Assembly: GCF_900460065.1 (NCBI RefSeq)
Contig: NZ_UAVD01000057.1
Coordinates: 98,717-162,716 of the forward strand
DNA length: 64,000 bases
Source: Streptomyces griseus
GTDB taxonomy: Bacteria > Actinomycetota > Actinomycetes > Streptomycetales > Streptomycetaceae
Direction of reading: 5' to 3'
The translations under genes and the position numbers were made by a program. Below are positions 58,101 through 64,000 of this stretch, piece after piece. The notes beneath the pieces are model-generated. The model had not been told where the DNA came from. It did not search any database and saw nothing but the letters and a program-made list of their open reading frames with translations. Position 1 is the stretch's first letter, and each line of letters starts with the position of its first letter.

Positions 58101-59452
58101 TCGGTGGAAAGGTGCGGCTGTGGAACTGGGCTTCGGGAGAACAGCAGGAGGAACTACTCACCGGTAAGGACGACTTGCTGATGTCGGTGGCATTCAGCCC
58201 GGATGGGCAGACCTTGGCCGCAGGCAACAGCGACGGCGTGGTTCGGTTGTGGGATGTCGCTTCGGCTTCCCAGCGGCGGGAGCTGCTGACCGGCCAGGCG
58301 GGCGAGGTGATGTCGATGATGTTCAGCCCGGATGGCGGGTCGTTGGCCGCAGGCAGCGAGGACGGCACAGTACGACTGTGGAACCTGGTTACGGGGGAAC
58401 AGCAGGAGGAGCTGCTGACCGGCGAAGACGGCCAAGTTGTGTCGATGGCTCTCAGCCCGGATCGCGGGTCGTTAGCCGCAGGCAGCGAGGACGGCACAGT
58501 ACGACTGTGGAACCTGACTTCGGGCACAGGGCCTGCGGAGCTGCTGACCGGTGAAGGCGTCCCGGTTGACGCGATGGCGTTCAGCCCGGATGGCCGGTCG
58601 TTGGCCGTGGCCTGGAGGGGCGGCCCGGTGCGGCTGCTGGACAAGGCCACAGGGCAGGCGCGAAGGGTGCCACTCACCGGCCAAGCCGGCGAGGTGGTGT
58701 CGTTGGCCTTCAGCCCGGATGGCCAGACGGTGGCCTTGGGCGGCAGCGACGGCACAGTACGCCTGTGGGACGTGACTTCGGGTGAACCGCGGGCGAAGTT
58801 CCATATGGGCAGGGACGACTTGGTGCTGTCGCTGGCGTTCAGTCCGGACAGCCGGACACTGGCCGCAGGCAGAGGCGAGCGCACGGACTTTCGGTCGTCG
58901 GCCGCGCGCAGCGGATACGGCGTGGTCCGGCTGTGGGATGTGGCATCGGGTCAGCAACTTGAGGAACTGCTGATGGGTGACGACGACCTGGTGGGATCGC
59001 TGGCGTTCAGCCCGGACGGCCGGACACTGGCTGCGGGCAGCGAGGACGGCACAGTGCGACTGTGGGAGACGGCTTCGGGAGACCAGCAGAACGAACTCCC
59101 CACGGGCACGGACAAACTGGTGGGTTCGTTGGCGTTTAGTCCGGACGGCCGGTCTTTGGCCGCGACCGGCGACAATCGTGCGGCCACGCTGTGGGATCTG
59201 GCATCGGGACAGCGGCGGCGGGTGCCACTGACTACCCAAACGAGCAAGGTGGTGTCGTTGGCGTTCAGCCCAGATGGCCGGACGGTAGCCTCCGGCGGTG
59301 ACGACGGCATGGTACGGCTGTGGGACATGGAACTCCCCGGCACGACAGCAGCGATCGAACAGATCTGCCGTGCCCTGCACCGAGATTTCACCCAGGAGGA
59401 ACGCTCCCAGTACCTTCGAGGAACGCGAACCGACCCGGTCTGCCCCCGATGA
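55199..59452 (+). CDS. Trypsin-like protease - nSTAND NTPase - TM - WD40 repeat protein
   Basis: A protein of 1417 residues; ATG 55199 is preferred over an in-frame TTG at 55193. Residues 20-225: chymotrypsin-fold protease with VVVTCAHVV (His), EDVAAVRM (Asp) and GFSGGPVID (Ser), so the triad is complete. Residues 230-650: nSTAND1 NTPase, starting CPYPGLEPFTAQDAGWFHGR, Walker A LLGPSGAGKSSLVQAGVLH and Walker B LLLVIDQFEELLARP. Near residue 690: a transmembrane helix (SILVGLLALALIAAGLAVW). Residues about 765-1380: about 14 WD40 blades ('LAFSPDGxTLAxG...VRLWD'). STAND proteins of this type act as signal-triggered conflict or cell-suicide switches: the WD40 propeller senses, the NTPase oligomerises, and the protease is the effector. 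Confidence 0.92.
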   Translation: MGDELGSAAGEVSSGGGGVRGFGDRQHSWASAVVQVLAGTGDVAGAGFLADEGVVVTCAHVVRAAGCGPGDEVGVRFPHLPSAPVVSGVVLAEAWRAPEAEDVAAVRMANVPVSARPLALGSATGSRGHPVSSFGFPTQAPEFGHFGHGTAGDTLPTARMGTQLQLTRANDLTTGFSGGPVIDDMTGLVIGMVTAITAPDPYNRGQGIAYATPAEVLREAVPGLAEQRVCPYPGLEPFTAQDAGWFHGRDAAVDSVLEALRRHRLVLLLGPSGAGKSSLVQAGVLHALSEGRLPGSDRWDRVVARPGQNLAAELERAGLPGAGAAGIRSTIEGRLAAGPDGERLLLVIDQFEELLARPSADVRRAADDLLAVVDECPTSSVVLVMRNDFFPRLAEVCPLLLAAATPGSVNVPAQLTASELHAIITRPAVDAGARFEDGLAEGIVDDLRAADPDGGTPATLLPPLQLALAQLWERRTDGRLTHRAYQRIGKVSGSLTDWCNNAVGRLPAGHRPAARRILTALVRPADDVRGIPAARQQVPLARLRALATDVTSAGPVPGEIFDEVVAALSRDRIIITGTVPRPDGEPGAPIAELIHDALIRDWGDLREWVTRDRRFQGWLHRVTEQRDRHTWTGLSADLLRGTDLAEGMDWSGQRSLPTEITDYLTASERHQQAAVRRTRRLNSILVGLLALALIAAGLAVWQRQEAVAAEHEAQSRQLAAQSEALIDIEPELASLLAVHAYRTSPTDEAHASLLQAADLGLTSLLTGHLDQVDALAFGPDGRTLISASGDSAALTWDVESGEQRGKPMTGRTGRAVGGATVALSPDGRTLAFDASGSGSDEFVVRLKDMASGEQRGELLTGEDGSVMSMAFSSDGKTLATGDFNDTVRLWDVASGKPLRAPLGGHSGWVTSLTFSPDGRTLASYGSDFTVRLWDVASGEQRGELPAGRVGSLSLAFSPDGQTLAGGSIGGKVRLWNWASGEQQEELLTGKDDLLMSVAFSPDGQTLAAGNSDGVVRLWDVASASQRRELLTGQAGEVMSMMFSPDGGSLAAGSEDGTVRLWNLVTGEQQEELLTGEDGQVVSMALSPDRGSLAAGSEDGTVRLWNLTSGTGPAELLTGEGVPVDAMAFSPDGRSLAVAWRGGPVRLLDKATGQARRVPLTGQAGEVVSLAFSPDGQTVALGGSDGTVRLWDVTSGEPRAKFHMGRDDLVLSLAFSPDSRTLAAGRGERTDFRSSAARSGYGVVRLWDVASGQQLEELLMGDDDLVGSLAFSPDGRTLAAGSEDGTVRLWETASGDQQNELPTGTDKLVGSLAFSPDGRSLAATGDNRAATLWDLASGQRRRVPLTTQTSKVVSLAFSPDGRTVASGGDDGMVRLWDMELPGTTAAIEQICRALHRDFTQEERSQYLRGTRTDPVCPR
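58331..58527 (+). repeat. Recently duplicated WD40 blades at the DNA level
   Basis: Bases 58331-58398 and 58460-58527 (offset 129 bp, exactly one 43-codon blade) are almost identical, differing at only a few positions. Other blades share only scattered codons. This indicates recent blade gain or gene conversion within the sensor region. Confidence 0.8.
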
Positions 59453-59989
59453 CAACGAACGGCGAGTCAGCCGCCCGCCCTGGTCCGCCGCACCAACCAG
59501 CTCGTTGTCACGGCCGTTCAGGCCGCCGAGAATCAGCACACCGCCGTTCCGGCAAGTAGATCAGCGTCCAGGTCGTGAGGTCGTGCACTCCCCCGCGAAG
59601 GCGGCTCGCCGGGACCGCCGGCCTTCTTCCACGCCGCTGCCATCGACACCTGCCCGTTCGCCGAGATCCCGTCGGTTGCCGGGGCCCGGTGGGTGCTCTC
59701 TCCCCCGTCTGGTCGGCGAGGTCGGCTGGGGCGGTGGGTGGACAGCCAGTCCCGATCGGCGTCGGTGATCTCGTCGTCGACCCAGACGAACGGACGCCCG
59801 CCCGCCCCTGCGGCCAGGGTTCGAGTCTTCCAGTGGAGCGCGGCGTCGGAATTCCGCCAGCCGTCAGCGGTCGAGCGAGGGAACCTTGATCGTGCGGCAT
59901 AGCGGCAGCCACGGGACCTCCCGACCCCGGCCGCAGCGCCATCCCGTGATTTCCCGGCCACCGGGCCGCAAAGACAGCAGGAGAACGCC
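59453..59989. other. Noncoding spacer with a small gene remnant
   Basis: About 540 bp between the STAND gene and the EamA gene. Apart from the HAD-like remnant (59720-59875) I see only GC-rich ORFs without coding character. Confidence 0.4.
59720..59875 (-). pseudogene. Remnant of a HAD-like hypothetical gene
   Basis: The minus strand encodes ALHWKTRTLAAGAGGRPFVW followed by VDDEITDADRDWL. The 'LHWKTR ... RPFVWVDDEIT' segment is the C-terminal part of a HAD-type protein common in Streptomyces. The surrounding frame has no family similarity, so only about 50 residues survive. Confidence 0.6.
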
Positions 59990-60970
59990 GTGGCTCAGCC
60001 CAGACAGCAAGCCTCACCTGCGGTGCTCGTCCAGTTCCTCATGCTGGCACTGGCCTGGGGATCGAGTTTTCTGTTCATCAAGATCGGCTTGGAAGGGCTC
60101 TCACCGAGCCAGATGGTGCTGGGGCGCATGCTGACCGGAGCGGCCGCCCTGCTGGCCGTGACAGCGGTGACCCGGCAGGGGCTGCCGCGGGATCCGGTGG
60201 TGTGGGGCCACCTTGCCGTGGTGTCGATGCTGCTGTGTGTCGTGCCGTTCTCTCTGTTCACCTGGGCCGAACTGTATGTTTCCTCCGGGCTCGCCAGCAT
60301 CTACAACGCGACGACCCCGTTGATGACCTTGCTGGTCGCCTCGGTCGCCCTGCCCGAGGAGCGCCCGAACCGGAGCAAGCTGGCCGGAATGGTGATGGGA
60401 TTTGCCGGTGCCGTGGTGGTCCTTGGCCCCTGGAGCGGATTCTCCGGCGGTGAAGGCCCGGCACAAGCCGCCTGCCTGCTGGCGACCCTCTGCTACGGGC
60501 TGGCCTTCGTGTACATCCGGCGCTTCGTCTCCCCGCGCGGACTGCCCGCACTCCCGGTGGCGACCGTCCAGGTCGGTCTCGGCGCGGCGGTCATGCTGCT
60601 GCTCGCCCCGTTCACCGCGACCGCCCCCGTCCATCTCTCCTTGCCCGTCGTCCTCAGCGTCACCGCTCTTGGCGTGGCCAGTACAGGTCTGGCGTACCTG
60701 TGGAACACCAACATCGTCTCCGCATGGGGCGCTACCAACGCCTCGACCGTCACCTACCTCACTCCGGCAGTAGGCGTGACCCTGGGCATCGCGGTACTCG
60801 GCGAAGCCATCTCCTGGAACCAGCCCGTGGGCGCACTGATCGTCATCGCCGGCATCGCCCTCAGCCAAGGCCGTGTCCCCTCGCGTCGACACGTCGGACC
60901 ACTGCCCCACCGGACGACCGCCACAGCGCACCCAGCCGATCAGACCGAGCCCACACGTTCCGCCCCGTGA
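59990..60970 (+). CDS. EamA/DMT-family transporter
   Basis: A protein of 326 residues from GTG 59990 and 10 transmembrane helices in two EamA halves: LVQFLMLALAWGSSFLFIKI, VSMLLCVVPFSLFTWAELYV, SSGLASIYNATTPLMTLLVA, GMVMGFAGAVVVLGPW; second half LLATLCYGLAFVYIRRFVSP, VLSVTALGVASTGLAYLWNT and VTYLTPAVGVTLGIAVLGEA. This is the drug/metabolite exporter type. It has a hydrophilic basic tail after residue 295. It stands alone, with no regulator next to it. The substrate is unknown. Confidence 0.9.
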   Translation: MAQPRQQASPAVLVQFLMLALAWGSSFLFIKIGLEGLSPSQMVLGRMLTGAAALLAVTAVTRQGLPRDPVVWGHLAVVSMLLCVVPFSLFTWAELYVSSGLASIYNATTPLMTLLVASVALPEERPNRSKLAGMVMGFAGAVVVLGPWSGFSGGEGPAQAACLLATLCYGLAFVYIRRFVSPRGLPALPVATVQVGLGAAVMLLLAPFTATAPVHLSLPVVLSVTALGVASTGLAYLWNTNIVSAWGATNASTVTYLTPAVGVTLGIAVLGEAISWNQPVGALIVIAGIALSQGRVPSRRHVGPLPHRTTATAHPADQTEPTRSAP

Positions 60971-61214
60971 ACGGCACCCCGTGCTGTGAAGACACCGACG
61001 ACGAGTAGTGCCGGTAGGCGTTCACAGCTTCCGGGCAGCCGCGAAGCCTCCCGTGGGGAGCCGGGAGGAGCGGCAGGCCCCGCCCGCGACGGGGGACGCG
61101 GGCAGGGCCTGAGAAGGGAAACCTCACCCGGGAAGGGGCGGTCTCACCACAACCACCATGCACCCGAAGCCATTTCAGCGGAGAGGTATGACCAGGAGGA
61201 GAGGACCTGCCCGG

Positions 61215-61340
61215 CTACTTCTCGGCGGTTGGCCCGTACTGCTCTCCGTCGTCGTAGATCGGGTCGGTTGGAGTGTCCTGCGGAGGCAGGGCGTCTGGGT
61301 TGGGCCCGTAGGTTGCTCCGTCGTCGTAGATGCCGCTCAT
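61215..61340 (-). CDS. 41-residue peptide with two IYDDGxxYGP repeats
   Basis: A short ORF from ATG 61340 to TAG 61217-61215, with GAGGA about 8 bases before the start. The peptide starts MSGIYDDGATYGPNPDALPP and ends PIYDDGEQYGPTAEK, so the unit IYDDG-x-x-YGP occurs twice, separated by an acidic Pro-rich linker. There is no signal peptide or Cys. The regular repeat with an acidic linker recalls precursor peptides of ribosomally made natural products (graspetide-like or other multi-core types), but no modifying enzyme is adjacent. The IS5 remnant lies just upstream and may have removed neighbours. Coding status is inferred from the start site, repeat structure and G/C-ending codons. Confidence 0.55.
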   Translation of the reverse strand: MSGIYDDGATYGPNPDALPPQDTPTDPIYDDGEQYGPTAEK

Positions 61341-61391
61341 GGCCGCAGTCCTCACTTCCGGGTGGTGCGCTCGGCACAGTCTCACATGCCG

Positions 61392-62170
61392 TCATCCCGT
61401 CGTCGTGCGGGAAGCCGATCCGCCAACCCGCAGAATCTTCCTGTCCAAGCCGCGGCGGGCGGCCGCCGAGACACCCCCTGGCGCCGGAGGTTGGCCGCTT
61501 GGTCGCCGCGCCCCGGGACCGTGACGGCGATGCCGCAGCGACGCAGCAAGTGCCGAATCGCCGGGCTGAAGTGGCCTTGTCACCCAGGACTCAGGTCGAT
61601 GTCCTGCGTGGGTGGCCGGCACCGACTCTCGGTACGCGGGTCCTCGTGGACCTGGCCGAAGCCATCGAAGTCGTTGACGTTGCCGGGCGTGAGCGCGACG
61701 GGCAGAGGCCCTCCGGCCGTCGAGGGCGAGGTGGACCTTGGTGGTCAGCCCGGCTCGGGACCGGCCGAGGGCCTGGCGCGTCTGCGAGCGGCCCGAATCT
61801 TCCAGTTCGTCCCCGTCTGCGGCCCCTTTTTGCGGGCACCGGCGGCGTGCTGATGGGCACGGTTGACCGTGGAATCGACGGCGACGGTCCACTCCACCCG
61901 GCCCACCGCGTCGTCGTGGACCTGGACATGTTCCAGCAGCTTCGCCCAGGTCCCATCCGCTTCCCAGCGGGCGAACCGCTCGTAGACGGTCTGCCAGGGT
62001 CCATACCGCTCGGGCAGATCACGCCACGGAGCCCCGGTCCGCAGCCGCCACAGCACCCCGTTGACCACCTGCCGGTGATCACGCCACGGACGACCACGTC
62101 CGTCCACCCGCGGCAACAAGGGCTCTATTCGCTCCCACGCCGCTTCCGTCAACTCGCCTCGACCTGCCAC
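61392..62170 (-). pseudogene. IS5-family transposase with several frameshifts
   Basis: Frame 1 (ATG 62170): MAGRGELTEAAWERIEPLLP, GVLWRLRTGAPWRDLPERYG, WTVAVDSTVNRAHQHAAGAR, the N-terminal part of the IS5/IS4811-like transposase with the first DDE Asp. It then continues in a second frame (LGRSRAGLTTKVHLALDGR) and a third (RRCGIAVTVPGRGDQ-like, ending LDRKILRVGG). At least three frames are needed, too many for programmed frameshifting, so the element is dead. Ends were not identified. Confidence 0.8.
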
Positions 62171-62174
62171 AAGA

Positions 62175-62528
62175 TCAATGATCAGAGTGCTCGTGCTTGG
62201 ACTCTCGGGCGGGGTCTGTCATGAAACGGCTCAGCCGGTAGGGGGTCGGCACCGCCAAGCGTCCGCACAGCGTGTCGATCCGGATCATCGACGCGTCGAC
62301 TCCAGCTTCCCGAAGACGGCGCAACCTCGTACGCATCTCCGCCTGGTCCGGGGTCTCAACGACCACTTCCCACTGTCCCGCGTCCTGCCCGGTGCGAGCA
62401 GCAAGCCGCTGCCGCGCATCCTCTTGCCGCCGCCTTCTTTTCCCCTGTCCTGGCACCTGCCCAGAATCACTGGCTGACGTCAGGACGGCAAGGCATTTGG
62501 ACCGAGCACACACACGCTCGGTGATCAT
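62175..62528 (-). CDS. Hypothetical protein, 117 residues
   Basis: ATG 62528, with AGGGGGTG about 13 bases upstream. The basic N-terminus (GQGKRRRRQEDARQRLAART) is followed by a conserved-looking QWEVVVETPDQAEMRTRLRR, LREAGVDASMIRIDTLCGRL and TPYRLSRFMTDPARE. The second half resembles small Streptomyces proteins associated with integrated elements, function unknown. It lies between two dead transposases, so it may be a leftover cargo gene. Confidence 0.5.
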   Translation of the reverse strand: MITERVCARSKCLAVLTSASDSGQVPGQGKRRRRQEDARQRLAARTGQDAGQWEVVVETPDQAEMRTRLRRLREAGVDASMIRIDTLCGRLAVPTPYRLSRFMTDPARESKHEHSDH

Positions 62529-62556
62529 TTGTCAGACACCCCCTAGTAGTGCTTCG

Positions 62557-63230
62557 TTAGGTTCTTCGTCTGGTTCTGTTGCGGGGTAGGGATCGGCCGC
62601 AGGTGGTGCAGGTGCCGGTCCAGCACTGCAGCAGGTCCTGAAGGGTGTCGAGGACCTGGTAGAGGGTCAGGCCGGCGTGTGGGCTTTTGGGTCGAGCCGC
62701 CGCAGGGTGAGGAAGGCCTGGGCGGCGGTGACGAGGGTGACGTGGTGGTGCCAGCCGCGCCAGGTGCGGCCTTCGAAGTGGTCCAGTCCCAGGCCGTGCT
62801 TGAGCTCGCGGTAGTCGTGTTCGATGCGCCAGCGCATCTTCGCCCAGCGGACCAGGTCGGCGACCGGGGTGGTGGCGGGCAGGTTCGAGATCCAGTAGCC
62901 CGTCGGGGTGTCCTGGACGTGCGGCCACTCGACCAGCAGGGTCCGGGCGGGCAGGACACCGTCCCACCGGTTGCGGCCGCCGCCCGCGGTCTGGGCCGCG
63001 GCCAGGGACTGTTTGCCCGCAGGCCGGATGGTCAGGACGGTGAACCGCGAGGTCATCGGGCCTTTGCTGCCCTGTCTCCAGGTGACCTCGGAGAAGTGTT
63101 CCGGAGCGGTTTGTGCCGCCAGCACGCAGATGGCTCGGGGCGGGGCGGGGTGCGGTAGCGGGGCAGGGTCGGCGGTCCGAGCCCGCCATACATGTCGCGT
63201 CGGCTTCTCGCCCCTCACCACGTACGACAC
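62557..63230 (-). pseudogene. IS701-family transposase C-terminal remnant
   Basis: The minus frame from 63230 reads QGSKGPMTSRFTVLTIRPAG, LLVEWPHVQDTPTGYWISNL, VRWAKMRWRIEHDYRELKHG (the catalytic Glu region, Y-R-E-L-K) and GLDHFEGRTWRGWHHHVTLV. This is the C-terminal half of an IS701-type DDE transposase. The N-terminal catalytic Asp residues are absent, and a frameshift near 62675 moves the last 35 residues (TLYQVLDTLQDLLQC) to another frame. Confidence 0.8.
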
Positions 63231-63327
63231 GTGAGGTGATCACCCGAGGTGGCAGAGCTAACTGCCCCACTCCGCACGGTCCTCCCACCGGGCCACCGGC
63301 CCGGCTACGACCGAACGGAGCAACACC

Positions 63328-63504
63328 ATGCCTCTTCCCCTCGCCCCCCAATGCCGCAACCGGCACTGCGGTGACCGGCTCGTTCCACGCCCCGACAACA
63401 CCCCTGACACCTACTGCCTCGCCTGCGCGGACCTCGCCGACGACCACGATCAGGGTGAGCACGACCACGACAGCCATGAGCACTGCCCCGCCTGCCAACC
63501 CTGA
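63328..63504 (+). CDS. 58-residue Cys/His-rich small protein
   Basis: A short ORF from ATG 63328 (GGAG 8 bases upstream) to TGA 63504. It contains PQCRNRHCGDRL, TYCLACADLADDHDQGEHDH and SHEHCPACQP: three Cys-x2-4-Cys pairs and a His/Asp-rich stretch. It probably binds zinc or another metal; function unknown. The ribosome binding site and regular third-position GC support a real gene. Confidence 0.6.
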   Translation: MPLPLAPQCRNRHCGDRLVPRPDNTPDTYCLACADLADDHDQGEHDHDSHEHCPACQP

Positions 63505-64000
63505 TCCGCACCCCAAACGCTGCCTGGCCCACCCCATCTGAGGGTGGGCCTGTCGCGTTCGCCCGCTACCGCTAACGCCGCCTGCTGCCCGCCGCGCCTG
63601 CCCGTTCGTCTGCTCGCGCGTCCGCCACCGCTACCGTCCCGCTACTGCCCGCCCGCCGCCCGGCCAGGAGCCCGACCTGCCCGTACCCCGAAAGCCCAGG
63701 TCCGGCCGTCCGGCTGTTGCCAGGCTTTCCTGCCCATCCCGCACGCTGCTCCACACCAGCCACCGGCCCGCCCCCCTGCCCCGCCCCTTCCGGCCGCACG
63801 CCGGGTCTTGCGGGGGTTGCCCCCAGCCGGGGGAGTATCGCAATGCCGGAAGGCGCTCCCGCACCCATCCCCTCACCCGGGTGTGGTCGAGCCCCCGGCC
63901 GCCGGACCGCCCCCACCCCCCGGGGCGGTCCGGCCACCCGCCCCCCCGGGGGCCGGCCCCCGGGGGGGCCGGCCCCCGCCCACCCCCACCGCACGGCGCA
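63505..64000. other. GC-rich noncoding DNA with strong palindromes at the window end
   Basis: No believable gene; the long minus-strand ORF is Gly/Arg/Ala low complexity. At 63940-63985 runs of G and C alternate with GGCCGGCC to give several overlapping perfect palindromes. Sequence here may be hard to read accurately. Confidence 0.5.

Noticed and set aside
63572..63994. 140-residue minus-strand ORF at the window end
   Set aside because: Low-complexity Gly/Arg/Ala product in palindromic GC-rich DNA; no start site or domain.
1..64000. CRISPR array or Cas genes
   Set aside because: No regularly spaced direct repeats and no Cas-like proteins were seen on either strand.

Overview
The window is actinobacterial and almost certainly Streptomyces or a close relative. 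Evidence: very high GC with GTG/ATG starts and 4-bp stop/start overlaps; decayed copies of tap and tpg, the telomere-replication genes of linear Streptomyces replicons; a gamma-butyrolactone-receptor-like TetR; a LAL-type LuxR regulator; many Streptomyces-type IS remnants. tap/tpg relics, IS scars and truncated genes suggest an accessory chromosome arm or linear-plasmid-derived DNA. No tRNA, rRNA or CRISPR array was seen.

Layout. 0-4.4 kb: the 3' part of an RHS/YD-repeat polymorphic toxin ending in a deaminase-like tip, followed by a SUKH-4 immunity gene. 4.6-10.1 kb: debris (tpg, tap, half an MFS gene, a murJ tail), two small genes and an IS5-family element whose transposase probably needs -1 frameshifting. 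10.5-19.5 kb: a LAL regulator, two secreted proteins (one with two ET79/aegerolysin-like repeats), a GlxA-type regulator, a broken gap gene, and a MarR-MFS pair with a probably leaderless promoter. 19.6-28.3 kb: a mosaic with XRE-ImmA protease plus partner, a PLD-like protein, an MFS exporter, and Nudix, methyltransferase and DsbA-like genes, several broken by single-base indels.

28.5-40.7 kb, minus strand: the most striking part. Fifteen tightly packed genes, mostly coupled by 1-20 bp overlaps, form one apparent operon: queC, a double-domain queD, queE, a DUF6884-like gene, a phosphoribosyltransferase, a PIG-L deacetylase, a WbqC-like gene, folE, an FGE/SUMF1-like gene, a glycosyltransferase, a compact reverse transcriptase-like gene, a second glycosyltransferase, a 5'-3' exonuclease, a HAD phosphatase and an aminotransferase. 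folE-queD-queE-queC make preQ0. The rest suggests either a glycosylated, amino-sugar-bearing 7-deazaguanine nucleoside or a nucleic-acid modification/conflict system involving the RT and nuclease. A divergent XRE-peptide deformylase fusion may control it.

42.5-46.4 kb: a four-winged-helix GntR protein, a GNAT-like fragment, and two parts of an ABC-three-component (ABC-3C) conflict system. 46.8-54.6 kb: an orphan membrane protein, a methyltransferase, an IS/dnaE/MmyB graveyard, a CPCC protein, a TetR receptor and several hypotheticals. 54.8-59.5 kb: a Trypco1 gene and a trypsin-nSTAND-WD40 protein, a STAND-type conflict module. 59.7-64 kb: an EamA exporter, a 41-residue repeat peptide gene, decayed IS5 and IS701 transposases, a small Cys/His-rich protein and GC-rich noncoding DNA. 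The toxin/immunity pair, ABC-3C, STAND-protease and XRE-ImmA modules together make this look like a conflict/defence-rich accessory region around the unusual preQ0-RT operon.
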